Assembly: GCA_019693395.1 (NCBI GenBank)
Contig: JAAMXP010001575.1
Location: 33,770 to 97,769, forward strand
Length of the DNA: 64,000 nucleotides
From: Ettlia oleoabundans
Lineage: Eukaryota > Chlorophyta > Chlorophyceae > Chlamydomonadales
Direction: 5' to 3'
The position numbers were made by a program, and so were the translations under genes. Of the stretch, positions 36,838-49,800 are shown piece by piece. The notes under the pieces were generated by a model that ran no database searches, was not told the DNA's origin, and was given only the letters and a program-made list of their open reading frames with translations. The first letter of the stretch is position 1, and each line of letters starts with the position of its first letter.

Positions 36838-38637
36838 CTACACGCGGGGCGTGGATGGAGCTAGCGCTGCCGCGGGTGTTGACCAAGCCGGGGCAGCGCC
36901 TGGCAGGGATTCTGCCAGCGCCAGTGCTGCCTCAGCTGTCAAGGTGGCGCCGTGCTTAGATATGACGGCTGTGGCAACCCGCGCCGCGGTACGCCCCATG
37001 GTGACCAGGTCATAGTGCCGAAGGTACGCATACAGCAGGCCGGCTGCGTAGGCATCTCCAGCACCGCAGGTGTCCACAGGCGTGCTTTCCAGCCAACAGG
37101 GTGGCACGCAGTGCAGCTGTCCCAACGCTGTCATGTACGAGCCCCTGTCGCCATCTGTGACCACCACCAAGCTGCAGTGTGGGCCTAACCGCAGGGCCAG
37201 CTGCTCGCCAGTGGCGCAGTGCCCTGCTGCCACCGCCGCACTGCCGCTGCCCTCTGCTGGTTGGCTAGCGCTGCATGGCTCATAGCTCAGCAGAGCAGCT
37301 GCCTCGCCCGCATTTGTAAACAGCAGATCAATGCCCTGGTCTATGGAAGCCCACATCTCGGCGTGATGCCGCTCCACCACTCCTGCGTCGCCCGCTGTCA
37401 TGGCCACCACACAGCCGTGCAGCTTTGCTGCAGCAATGGCCTGCGGCGGGGGCGGGGGGGGGGGGCATCGCGCCATAGGAATTGGGCGTGTAGAATCGCT
37501 GCTCTGTGCTGTAGCATTGAGGCATGACAAGCCCGCTCCAGCTCAACCCCCAGCAAAGCTCAGCTTCAGCGACCCGCGCATCAAGTTACAATCAGCCAAT
37601 CCTCCCCCACAACGTGCCACACACCTTTGAGATGGTTCTCTGCGCATGGGGCAATTCCCACAGGTAGCCCTCCACCACCAGCAGGCGGGAGCGGGCGACG
37701 GCGGCCTCTAGGGCAGCGTCCACCGCCACCTCGGCCGCCGTACCCAGGTAGCTCAGCATGGTGCGCTGTGCGTCAGGGCTGGTCAGCACCACCACAGTGC
37801 CCGTGGCGGCACCTTCCAAAGGCGGAGAGGCAACCTCCACGCCTGCCTGGCGCATCTGTGCAGTGTAGTAGCTGCCAAGCGGGTCATCTCCAACCAGCCC
37901 AGCCATGCAAACCCGCAGTGGCGGCTCGCCCCGCACCCGTGCCGCAGCCTCACTGACCCGCGCCAGCCCCAGCAGCGTGTTGGACAGGCTGCCGCCCGCA
38001 GCTATGGAGTACTCACGTCCCTCAAGCTGGGACAGCACTGCCGCCCGTTCCTCAAGGCTCACCAGCCTGCACGGTGCCAAGGGAGGGGCTAGGCCGGCCA
38101 GAGAGACAAGTTAGTCAACAGCCTTGGCACGTGAAGCACAGGTGGAAGTGTGTTTTGCAGCAGCTCGCATTTCGTGGCTGCTGGTGTGATGAGCTATGAG
38201 GTGTCAGCAGTGCACACGTTATGTGCAAGCAGACCAGGCTGGCCGGTGTACGGCTCCTCCTCCCTCCTACGCAGGTGTGCTCACCTGCGAGTGCCCTTCT
38301 CCACATGCAGCTGCTCCAGTAGCGAATCGTCCACGGCCGCTGACAAGTCCACCATGGCCTGTGCAAGGCCCAGGCAATCGTAGAGCGCAGGCTGCTTCTC
38401 CTCGTTGATGAGCGCCCCGGATGCCGGCACAGCAGCCGCCCCTTGCACATCTACTCCTCCACTCCCCGCCAGCTCCACTTCCAGCTTTTCGTTATGGCTG
38501 CGATTTAGTCTCAATGCACGCCGGTTGCGCTGCTCTTTGACAGGGAAGGTAAGAGCTCGTCGGCTAAGGCTGCCGCCACATTGGCTGACGCTGCATGCAC
38601 CGCCGTTTGCACGAGGCGCATTGATAGAGAGCGCCAT
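36838..38637 (-). CDS. NARA5: NARA5-like chloroplast pfkB-family carbohydrate kinase
   Basis: Arabidopsis NARA5 is a plastid pfkB-type sugar kinase needed for high Rubisco accumulation and plastid gene expression; its substrate is not established. Three exons in phase: 38637-38285, 38066-37625 and 37440-36838; 465 aa. The N-terminal about 60 residues are rich in Ala, Ser, Arg and Asn with few acids (MALSINAPRANGGACSVSQ), fitting a chloroplast transit peptide. The mature part follows NARA5 closely: YDCLGLAQAMVDLSAAVDD, HVEKGTRRLVSLEERAAVL, AAGGSLSNTLLGLARV, MAGLVGDDPLGSYY, GTVVVLTSPDAQRTMLSYLG and LLVVEGYLWELP. The catalytic/anion-hole motif VDTCGAGDAYAAGLLYAYLR is intact, including the base Asp. 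The C-terminal about 20 residues are low-complexity Pro/Ala/Ser. Confidence 0.92.
37448..37465 (+). repeat. 12-G run next to the NARA5 intron 2 acceptor
   Basis: On the plus strand five G (37448-37452), one C and twelve G (37454-37465). On the transcript this is a C-rich pyrimidine tract ending about five bases before the acceptor of the last NARA5 exon (37440). It can serve as the polypyrimidine tract and may form a G-quadruplex on the template strand. Confidence 0.85.
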
Positions 38638-39095
38638 GTCGTGTGGATTCAGAACAACCAGGGAAGTAGGAGTTATGTGGTAGGCTAGTGGTCCATAGCA
38701 GCACAGCCGCGCAATTCCTTGCCCAGCCTTCCACACCAAAGCCTGTGAGCCATGCGGGCGTCAGTAATGGAACGCTTTGGATCCCTCGGCGGTGGCGGTC
38801 GGAAAAGGGGCACCGTGCGGCCGTGTGCCACGAGGGCACCGATGGAGGGAATGCCGTGACGAGCGCGAGCACTGACAGTTCTTTTGCTTAAGGCTGCCGG
38901 ATACTGCTTTTGTCGTGTTCACGGAGGTTGGGCTGGCCAGGCCCCGCGCCATCTTGTCACACAGCCTTCGTGCAGTGCAATCTCACCTGCGTCGAAGGCT
39001 ATACTTGCCCCTAGAGCGCGGTTTGCGACTGTGTTTTTGTTATAGCGCCGCACTCCGCCATCACCCTTCGCGTCGCACATTACTCGCCAGGAGCT
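38638..39095. other. Divergent promoter region, NARA5 / UAP56-binding protein
   Basis: 458 bases between divergent start codons. No repeat, RNA gene or clear core-promoter element was recognised. Confidence 0.5.
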
Positions 39096-40428
39096 ATGGC
39101 AGAACCAGTAGGCCTCCATATGTCCCTAGACGACCTCATAAAGAAGCAGCAAGAGGATCAGAGCGGCGGGCACGGCAAGCAGCCAAGGGCCGGTGGGCGG
39201 GAAGGAGGGCGTGGCGGTGCCTCGCGCCCAGGCGGCAGGCTCAATGGCCGAGCGGGTCGGTCTGGCGGCCAAGCCAGCGGTGGGCGGCATCAGAGTGCCC
39301 GCACGCAATTCCAGCAGCAGCGACATGTTCAACAGCAGCGACATGGTCCGCAGCAGCAACCTCAACCGCACCAGCAGCACCAGCGGCAGCAATATGACGA
39401 TGACTATCGGCAGTATCAGCGCTGCTGGCAGGACGAGAGCACAGGCGACGTTGTGTTCAGGTTCAAGTCGACCGACATTGTGCGCATTGACACAACAGGT
39501 GTGTGGCCCGCTTGGGGCAAGTGGCATGTTGTAAGCCAGAAGCTGCACGGCAGGGAAGCTGTGCTTGCAGGCATGCATGGTTGCCTTGCCTGCAATTTAG
39601 TTGAATGCAAACCAGGAACCTCGATATTTTAGCGCCATGTTGCTGGCTCACCTGCCTCCCCATCCCCCATTTGCCTGTCGCCACCTGTCTGTGCGCACTG
39701 CAGGGAACATCACGCTGCGGTCTGGCGGCTACCTAACCGCCGTTCAGCTGGCCTCCCTTAATGACGCACTCAACCTGATTGGCATCCGTGTAACCTGTCC
39801 CAGGCAAGTTGTGCATAAAGCAGCTACACCGGTACCCGTCCCTGCACCCACACTGCCACTGGTTCTGAAGGCTTGGACTGGCTGGCGGTCACGGTAAAAG
39901 AGCTCGCATGCTTGTACCCAGCTCTCTCTCATGTGTTTCAACATGCGTCCGGCACCATGAGTGCCCAACCTGTTGTTTGACAGCCACTGTGCTCCACCAC
40001 GTTCAATGTGGTCTGCCTTGCTGCAATCAACCTGTGCTTCTTGGCCTCCCCCCACCTACTGTTGCAGCGGCGATGTGCGGTCAGGTGCATGGAGCATCAG
40101 CGACGGGCGCACACTGACGCGGTTCTCAGAGGGAGTGGTGCTACCCGCTAAGGGCGCGCAGCAGGCGGGCCGCGGACGTCAGCTGCTGCTCGCATTCAAC
40201 TCTCCAAACCACGCGCAGCAGGCTGCTGCTGCGGCAGCATCCAATGCGGCGGCAGCCGCCGCCCAAATCCTGCCTTTCATGGGCCTTGTGCCCCCTGGTG
40301 TGCCGGCCAGCCGCTCGCTGCCCGTGATGCCAGGTGCTGTCAATGGTGCGGCTGGCGGTGGGGACAGGAGCAGCGTCTTCTCACGGCTGGGTGGCAAGAC
40401 GCAGGGCCAGCGATTCACGCCATATTGA
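39096..40428 (+). CDS. UAP56-binding-motif protein, probable mRNA export factor (UIEF-like)
   Basis: Three exons in phase: 39096-39498, 39704-39803 and 40068-40428; 287 aa. Near the N-terminus MSLDDLIKKQQ fits the UAP56-binding motif of ALY/REF and UIF-type export adaptors (consensus MSLDDIIK). An RGG-like basic region follows (GGREGGRGGASRPGGRLNGR), then a Gln/Arg/His-rich segment. A folded domain runs from VFRFKSTDIVRID through NITLRSGGYLTAVQLASLND to GAWSISDGRTLTRFSEGVVL, as I recall from plant UAP56-interacting export factors. The C-terminus is Ala-rich and ends in a conserved-looking basic segment (SSVFSRLGGKTQGQRFTPY). Intron 2 has a GC donor (CCCAG then GCAAGT), required to keep phase 2. 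TGTAA lies at 40456. Likely role: recruiting UAP56/DDX39B to mRNPs in the nucleus, by inference. Confidence 0.62.
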
Positions 40429-40820
40429 GTTTTCTGCCTGTGGGTACTATGTGTGTGTAACTTGCGCCCAAGAATTTGCAGCAAGTTATAGTATCATCCG
40501 TAGGAAGAACATGCTAGGTAGGGGATCCATTCCAACTTGAAGCATAACGCATCAAGGCAAAGGTAGAAGCTAAGCTGACGATAAGTCTACAGAGAGGAGG
40601 AGGGTTGTGGTATGTATCGAATATGAACAGTTGCAGCCAGATGATAGTTCCACAGCACGGCATGTGCTTGAACCGAGGAGGGGAGTTGTCCCGTGTGTGT
40701 AGGGCTACGGTTTTTGGGCTGCTTACATGCATCCATTGTGTGCACGTGCTGGTGTGGTCGTTGCACACGCCATGTTTTTAGCGAGGAGGCATCACGGGGA
40801 AACACTGCCGGTAGCCGTCC
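40429..40820. other. Convergent 3' intergenic region, UAP56-binder / adenylyl cyclase
   Basis: Contains TGTAA on the plus strand at 40456-40460 (28 bases after the UAP56-binder stop) and on the minus strand at 40723-40727 (about 94 bases after the proposed cyclase stop at 40821). The second supports the cyclase 3' end. Nothing else was recognised. Confidence 0.55.
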
Positions 40821-43800
40821 TCACTCACTGCCAGCCGACCTGCTGGCAGCGGTGGTGCGGCCACTGCGCAGTGCCACTGGCGCTGCCACTGCAGCTAGCA
40901 CCCGAGCCATGCCGCTCAGCGTGGATGGCTGCAGAAGACATGCCTGGCTGGAGGGCTGGCTGTCTGACCCATCCTGCCTCTGCTGGTGCAGCAGCTCTTG
41001 CTGCTGGGGCACGGTGCTGTTGAGGCCTGTGGCGGGGTGCCTGTTGCGTCGCAAAGCCAAGCCAGCATCCATGCAAATGTGATGGTAGGGGCTGCCGCGC
41101 GCCACTCTGCCCCCCTGCAGGCCACCATCGCAGGGAAGGGGGGTGGGCAAACCCATGATGGAAGGGGTGGCGACAGGCTAGCTGGACAGAGCTCCCCCGG
41201 CTGAAGATCCCTTACTTGCTCGCCCCGCAGAAGGATTGTGTCCGCCGCACTTGCAACTGCAACCTCCGCACGTCAGTTCCTTGAAGTGCAGGCAGACAGC
41301 GCTGCGCACCACGCCCTGCCTTGCATGCGCTGTCACTTTCTACAAGCAAGGTTACCACCATCCCCCATGAAACTGTCACCCCCTTCACCTGCAGGTGCCT
41401 GCAAGCCCAGCGCACATAGCGCAGTCCCTCCGCATCCGTCTGCGCCTGGGCCAACAGCAGGGAGCAGAGCAGGTCCAGCACTACAGCTGCCTCAGCTTTG
41501 GCTCGCGGGCTGTACCGCCCATCGCCACCAGCAAGCCCAATGGCTACAGCCTGCTTCTGCACCTGCTCCTGGTGCTGCCGCAGCTGCTGCGAGTGGTGGT
41601 GGTGCTGGCGCAGGTCTGACGGCCTGCCGCTCAGCCCCGCCATCACGCCGAGGCTGTCCGGGTCGGCTAGCAACCCTGCGCCAACCCCCTCCCCGCCTTC
41701 CACCTCCTGTTGCTGCTCCTGATGTTGCTGCAGGGCTGGTGCCGGCAAGGGTGCCTGATGATGATGCCCTGCAGCCTGCATTGCGGCCAGCGCTCCCACC
41801 GCCTGCCACTGCGCATACGTTTCCGCCTGCCGCTGCTGATGGCTGTCGGCTGCAGCCATTGGCTGCATCTCGCGAGCGATACTCCGCTGCAACAGCTGCG
41901 ACGACAGCCGCTGAGCAGCGCTTGCAGCAGCGGTGCCGCTCCAGCTAGCGCCACTGCTGCCCTTGCAGCTGGCAGCACCTGATGCGTGGGAAGCGGTCGG
42001 TGTCTGTGTCTGTGGGTGTCTGTTGTGAAGCTTCGAGGCTGGCAGCTCTGATGAGCCCTCCCCGCACGCAGCACCAAAACCACCCACAGCTGCTTGGTTA
42101 CGGGGAAGGCCAGCATCAGCCCTTGCAACACTGCCGCGGGGTGCTGCTGCTGCTGGCACTGATAGGGTCGGCTGTGTCAACCCCGAATCAAAGGGGCTAG
42201 GGATGAGCGGCGGACACTCGCCCAGCTGCATCGGCTGGCCCCCTGACTGTGGTGGCTGCTGCATACTGATGACAGCTGGCGGCTGCGCAGTGGGCGGTGA
42301 CAGTGAAATTGAGCCCCGCGCCAGGCTGGCATTAGCATCCGCACTGACACTGTAGACCTGCCCAGCTTCACCAACTGCAGGCCAGGCAGCGGTGCTGCCA
42401 AAAGCTTGACCGCTGCCACCCATGCCGCCAGTGCCTTGGGTGCCGGTCATGATGCCCAACACGCTGGCATCATCACTGCCGCCGCCGCCTGCAGGCACAG
42501 CCAGACGCTGCCAGTGCGGTCGGCTGCCGCTGCTGCCACCCCCGACTTGCACACAACCGCCTGTTCCTGCAGCAGCTGTGGAGGCAGTAGCAACACGTAT
42601 GCCCTGCTGCGCAAGCCCCCCTGTGGGACTGCCGCCAAAGCTGGCAGCGCTGCCGCTGGCCAGTGATGCGTCTGGGCGAGCCATCCAGGCGTAGGCGCCG
42701 CTCTCCAAATCCGCAACCCGCCGCTGCAGTGGGTCTTCAGCGGGTGAGGCGCAGCTGCATGCGGGCAGGCCCCTGCTCAGCCAGCCAGCACCCCACCAGG
42801 GCTGCTGCGCCAGCTGCCATTCCAAGAACTCATCTGCACACAATGTCGGGGCACATGGCAGGCGCGCAATCAGTTATGGTGAATGCAATGATGCCGTGTC
42901 AGAGTAAGAGGGGAATCGCGTTGCAGATTTGCAAAGGGGCAGGTCATTTTTACATGAAATCACAATCTTGATTTTTTTCCCCTTTCGACAGTAAACCATT
43001 TTTGCCCCCGCAACAACCGTTTTGTCTACCCATGAGTGCTGTTGTATGGCCGGTAAGCTGGTACCCCTCTTGTCCGCCCCACCTCACCCCACCACTCACC
43101 GCTTGAGGGCAGCGGCACCCCCAGCAGGTGCAGCGCCATAAGGCAGTGCGCCTTGGCCTCCTGCACACATTCAACTGCAAATACACGAGCGGCAGCATGA
43201 AAGGCATGCTGATGGTGATGGGGATGTTGACGATGACGCAAGCAGGCACATGCATGCAGGCACCAACAACAGGTGGTGGAGGGTGTAGCCATTAGCCATA
43301 CATGCCCTGTACCACAACATGACTCGTCCTTAGCCCAACACCACCGCACACGATGTCAGTGTGCACAGCTTGGGAAAAGGCAGCAGCACTACCACTGTGT
43401 GGCAGCAGTGGCAGCAGCGGCACACCCGTGAGCTCTGCAGCGATGCACATGGCGGCCATGCAGCGCTCCCAGTGGGCTCGGCGCAGACGTGGCACCAGCG
43501 GCAGCACACCTGCCAACTCAACACCTGCACATATGTGGTGGTGGTGGTGGTAGTGGTGGTGGAGGGGTGGCTTGTTGGCTGGAATAAGAGGCACTCAGCC
43601 ACTCTATGAGCCAGACAGAAACCACGACGGCATTCATTCCAGGATGACACATGCCGGAGTGTGGCAGGGCGCAGTGAGTTGGACCCATTTGAGGGCAGCA
43701 CATGACAACACCCGTTGCTGGGTGGGCAGCCAACTGATGCGCCCAGATGGGTAGGCCAGCAGGGCAGCACTCACTTTGCGACCCACTGCCACGAGCTCCT

Positions 43801-46800
43801 GTGTGCAATGATCCGAGTGTCGATGCAGCTGAATCCACAGTCCGCCCCGTGGGCACACCCGCCAACAGCAGCGACTCATGCGGCCCAGCAAGTGACCCTG
43901 CAGTGCAGAAGCAGGAGCAGGGACAGGAACAAGAGCAGGCCACAAGTTGAGAAGTTGCAAAGAGAGGGGGCCGACACAACCAGGAAACGCACGCAAACGA
44001 GAAAGGCTGCTCAAAGCTTGCTCCAGTGTTAATTCACCGGGCGTTGGCCGTCACTCCACCCCTGTCTCCCATGGCGAAGTCAATTAGAGCCAATCAGGCA
44101 GCCAGGCAGGCACCCACCGCCTCCCATCATGCCTTCCACAGAGGAACGCCCCCCTGAGGACGCCAGCAGGCTCTGGTGGCGCATCATCAGGAAGGAGCGG
44201 CTGTGGATGGCAAAGTAGCTATCCAGGGCCAGGGCCACGTCCTGGACCATATGGGGTACGATAAACCAGGAATTCAGTCGACCAATAACGCTGCTAAATT
44301 GCCAGGTGACTGAAAGGTTAGGGTGTTGGCGGGGTCCCTGATCACACCATGGCTGCGCAGCCCAAACGGCTACCAGACGGAGGGAGGCGTGCAATTTGCG
44401 CAGGAGCCCCCCTCAGCTACACAACCCGGGCAACCCACAGGCCAAGTCCGTCAGACTGGCACCGCACCCACCTGCGCCTGCTGCAGCAGCGGCAGCGCAT
44501 CCGCGTACCCGCCGTTGTCCAAGGAAACGGTGGCAGCTGCCTCCCACCACTCCACGGCCCGGAAGCTGCGCTGCCACTGCGCAGTGGTGATTGTAAAGAG
44601 TGTGAGTATGCTAGGAGTGGACTACACTAGTGGTGAAGGCCAGGCAATCACGCTTCCAGATGTTGCATGGGTCAGCAACAGCTGTTTGGCCAACTGTTCA
44701 GCTGCCTCAGCAAGCAGGGATGCGATTGTTGCACACCACATATCTGACGGGACATGGACAGACCTGCAGTGCCATGGCCTCCCCTCCCCTCCTACCTACC
44801 TGCGAGGCCTCCACATCCCGGCAGCTCTGGCTCCAGTGCCACGCGATGGTGCTGGGCGGCAGGTGGTGGCTGCCCGGGTCTGCACACCCATCGCAAACAT
44901 GCAAGTGCAGCCCCGTCAGAACCACGGCATACTGCCGAAAAACACAGACCTTGCGGCGGCATGACTTGACGGGCCGCGGCGCTTGCCGCGCCCTCCTTTC
45001 TTTTGCGCCCACCACCACCACCACCATCCCCCCAACCAACACCCACCTAATGAGTATGCCTCCATTGCTGCGGCCGCCGCTGCATGCCAGTCCCTCCGCA
45101 GTTCCTTGGGCACCATCTCGTACACAACATCACGCGCAAGAACCTGCAGGCAGGCAGGCATGCGGGCGAGCGGGCGGGCTTGTAGTGAGGAGAGGCCGAG
45201 ACAGCTGACTGCCACTCCAATGCTTACCATGCATGGCCCACGCTGTGCCTGCCCCAAAGCTTGCCAAGACCCTGCAAACACCGGGACATTGATGGCAGGG
45301 GCCAACAGGAGCCGCACAGCCAGCCAGCCCCAGCAGCCAGGAGATTGTGTGTTTAGTGCTGACCTGGCAGAAGCGCCAGGTGGAGGTGTCCTGCGGGTCC
45401 TGGCGCAGGAAGCTGGCTGCCTCCAGGGCGCACAGGCTGGATACAACGGCGGCCAAGGGCGGCTGCTGCGGGTGGGTCGCCTGCAGGAAGGGGACTCACA
45501 GCAGGAAGGGTCACACACATGAGCAAGGTTCACATGCCTCCCTGTGACAACCTGCCTAACTTGAACTACTCATGTCCAGATTCCAAAGCCTTGCATACAT
45601 CTTGGGTCTGTGGGCAAACCTCGCCTGGCGGACCCCCCAAGGCTGTGTGCCTCGACTACACCAGACCCTTGAGCTGTCAGCAAGTGTGCCCTGCCCTCCC
45701 CTGCTGGTTCGTCCCTCCTCATTGCCCCTTGCCTGTGTTCCTCACCTGCAGCAGCTGCCTGTAAATTGTGAGCCCCAGCACGGAGGCCACCTTCAGGGTT
45801 AGCTGGTCCTCGGGGCGCAGACGATCCACACGGTCTGAAATCCCAGGAGCCAGGGAGTAGGCAGCGCCAGAACAAGGGCATGACGGAGAGCTGGACACAT
45901 GCCATGCCGTCGCAGCTCACTCACCTCCATAATGTACAAACTAGAGACACAGGTGGGTTGCACGCAGTTACCTGCCTAAACCAGCATCCCACCCCCTCGC
46001 CCTCAACCTGCCAACGTCCCGGTACACAGAGAGGCAGGCCTGCCTCTCCCTAGCCACCCACCCGTGATGATAGAGTTGATGGAGACGTTGTTGCGGATAA
46101 AGTCAAGTCCTGCCTGAGCCACAGCCTGCACCTCATCAACAGTGCTGCGCAGTCCAGGCCTGCAGCAGCGATGCAGCACAGCGTAGTACATGCATGGGAT
46201 TGGCGGGTATCAATCTTTTGCAGAAGATCTGTTGGGGTAATGACGGCAACACATGGCCAACAACACCCAGAATAATGTTGCAACACATTCATCTGCAAGC
46301 GGCATGCACCTTGAGATGCCACCCCTCTCTCCAGCACCTGCCGTCTGGAGCTGGGTTTGAACGAAGAGCTGCAACAAGTTGTGAAGATTGCGCAGACGGA
46401 TTTGAGCAGTTAGACACAGGGTTGCGGTCCAGGCTCATATCCCAAACTGCAACGTGAGAAGAAGTATCCGTGCTGGGCCAAACGGTTCTGCCTTGTTGGC
46501 GGTGCCGTGCCCTGCTATGGTTCCCGCTGCTTTGCGGGTGCTGCTGCCATACGTGCATGAATGCATGTTTGTGTGAGTGCATGCGTGCCTGCAGGAAGAC
46601 CACCAGCTGCTCCAGGAAGGAGGGCAGCCCGTTTGAGCGCCCCCACAGCAGCACAGCCACTTCGGGGGGCACCTGCATCACACACAGGCACGGCACAGCC
46701 CAACGGCGTGATTCTCGGCAGGCGTAATTTTCCGTAAGGTGCCGCGCCCTGAAAATTACCAAGCAAGACAGTCACTGCAACTGGTTCCATACTCCACCTG

Positions 46801-49800
46801 ATAACACATTCGTTTTTGCACCAATCATGGGCCCCTCTTTCCCACCCTGCTGCCCATGATGATAGATGAATACCTGTGCACCGCCCAGAGCGGCGGATAC
46901 GAACTCGCTTGATTGCAGCACATCAAAGGGTTGAAGAACCAGATGCAGAGCAGAGGGCTGCAGTTCAGCGTGCAGGGGCAAAAACAAACACTGCCATGGT
47001 CAGGCCAGCACAGTGCAGAGTGGCGGTTCTGTGCTGTGGACCAAGTGCCAGTGTCCTTGTCGAGAGTGCACATGCAGGTCTACAGCAGCCACCAGGCGGG
47101 TGTCAACCACATCATGCCAGATTACAGGCCCTGCGTACCTGGGTGATCAGGGTGCGGTACGCTGCCTGCACGCGCTGGTACCGCAGCTCCTTGCCTCCTG
47201 GGCGCTGCCGCAGCGCGGGTGACAGGGCACCAAAGTAGGGCCTGCCAGTGATTGCAAGCAAACGCGGACAATCAAGGGCACACATGAGGCATCCCCAACG
47301 CAGCACATGCATAGTACCAACTGCTGGTGCAAAGCCTTGTGCGCACTCCTGACCTGACGTGCAAAGCCCCTGAGCCCTCAGTTACCTGTAAGTGAGGATG
47401 AAGAGCACATTCTGGCACAGGCCCTCGTCGCTGATGGCGGTGGTGAGCAAGCGCCAGCTGGAGGTGTCGAAGTGGTGCAGGTCCTCTGTGGGGCAGGCAA
47501 GCAGGGGCAGCCCATGCAGGGCCTGGACTGTCAGGACGATGGATGACACATGCCTGCCATACATGCTTGCCAACGTTCATATGGGGCCGACAAGCAGCCA
47601 AACGTGACAAAGAGTTGAAGTAAAGCATGCCACTTCTTCACAAACTCCTTCCAGGGCACGCACCCAGCACCAGGATGAGAGGGCCGTATGCGGCTGTGAA
47701 CTGGCGTATAATGGCCACAACCAGCTCCTGAACCTTCTTGGCCTGCAGCCAAAGACCAGGGTCGTCATGAACATGTAGACTGGGACATAAGCAGCATAAA
47801 TGGTGCAGAGTAGGTGCATGCAGTAGCGGGGATGAAGGTGGCCACTAGCTGTTTTGAAGTTGATGCCAGGACGGGCTGTCTCATGAGTCAAGGCAGGCTG
47901 TTCCATGTGGTAGGCAGCGGAGCTCACCCTGAGGTGGGTGCTGATCTCCCTAGCTGGAGTGCTGGAGCGCATGGCCAGCGCGCCTGCACGACTGGTGACT
48001 GAGCGCTGCATGGGCAAATTCTGCTGCACTCGGGCATCGCTTATGCCGGCACTCAGGGGCCCGCTGCCCCTATGGCTTGGCCCCGCTTCGCCGCTGCCGC
48101 TGCCAGCACGCCCGGTATTGAGGAGTTGCCCATCAGGGCTGCCAGACATGCTGTGAATGCTGCCAGCTGTGAAGGAGGATGCAGGACTGCTCGCATATGT
48201 TTCAGTCTCGCTGCTACTCAACTGCTCACCCTCGCTGCCCTCATCGCTGCTTGCGCTGCTGGGGGCTTGAAGCAGCGGTGTCGGATCCTCTGCTGCGGCG
48301 GCCGCTGCCTTGGCTTGCAGCCACACGGCAGCCTCCTGCTGTTTGCGCAAGCGTGCCCTGCAATCAGCCAGGCAAGCAGCGGTCGACCAACATTTATACC
48401 CAACACCATGCAAAAACCTATGTAATCGGTTCGCCGCTCAGCACACAGAGCCAGCCTGCCAGACAACAATGAAACAGCCAGCACTTACATTTTGCGTGGT
48501 GAGGGGGTGGCGGTGGCCCGGAGCCTGTCCAGCTCAACCATGGTGGGAGATGGGCTGCGGCTGCTGGCCTCAACCCCTCCGCGGCCCCTCTGCTGATTGT
48601 CAAGGTGACGTGGAGCAGTACTGCCCAATGTCAGGCTGGCTGCAGGACAGGTTAACGCAGCAGAGAAGCAACAAGCATGCACACATGCACCGGGTGAGCC
48701 CTGAGCAGGAAAGTTACCAGCAAGGATTGACAGAGTGTGAGCACTGTGCCTGTGAAGTTGCAAAAGCAGGGTTTGCATTGCATTTGAAGCCGCTGCGCAG
48801 GCTGCACATGCCCCTGAGAGGCGCTCCCAACAGCCAGCACCTGAGCGCTTCATGCGTGAGGCAAAGGAGCGTGCACGATCGGCCCCTGACAAGAATACCT
48901 CCTCAGCCGCCCTGCAGCAGCAAAGGGCAATCACAAAATTCATCTGAGGGACAGGGTTGGTGTCAGGCGAAATGTTGAGTAGGGTTGCAGTTCGAAGAGC
49001 GCTGCCGCATCTTATCCCGTGTTATGCATACCTTGGCTTGACTGCTGCTTTTCAAAAGCCCCTTCTCGCGGTAAAGCCAGACATAAAGCCACCGTCTGGT
49101 CAGCCAGCCAGCCCAGCCACAAGGAGCAGCAAGAAAGCAACATGCGATGCAGCCAATACCAAAGCTACGGATTTGCGCTACGCACCCCAGGCCGTCTTCC
49201 TCCTGAGGTTGCAGCCGCGCTTCCATGCCTGTGTTCACCTTTGCTGCTGGATGCTTAGCCGCATCCAGCAGGTCTGTGAGGTGGGGAGGACAGGTCTGCG
49301 GCAGCATACAGGGCACGTCAAGCGGTTTGGGCAGCAGACTGAAAACGCACTGGTTTGGGGGCCAGGGGCAGGTTGAAAATTGCAGCGATCATTATCCACT
49401 TCTTGAGACGAGCCACCGATGGGGCACGATATACAGTGTGAACTCATTGTGTGAAGGCAGCTATCCAGTCCCAACGCCAGGTGACAACGCCTGGCGACAG
49501 CAAGGGCAAGGGTACATGCTCAGCAATGACACCTGGCCACCTTCACTCACCCCTGCGGGAGACTCCAGTGTCTGCCGGTGCCGCTTCATCAGCAGGCCCT
49601 GGCGCTGCTCAGCGGTGGGCACTACAGCAGGGAACTCTGCAAGGCCAACCGCTTGCAGGAATGATGTGAGGGCCAGGCTTGGTTGAAACATGTAGAGTTT
49701 TTTTGGCAATGGTGCTCCTGCTGTGCCCGCCAGTGTGATATTGGACTCCCGACATGTCGGCCTCGCATTTTGCCTTTTGCCAGCCCCAAGTATCCCTAGG

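Noticed and set aside
41238..41948. 236-codon plus-strand ORF
   Set aside because: Shadow of the Gln/Ala-rich cyclase tail exon; composition is purely the complement of CAG/GCN codons.
43534..45026. His/Pro-rich ORFs suggesting a metal-binding protein
   Set aside because: They are translations of GTG/CCA microsatellites in cyclase introns.
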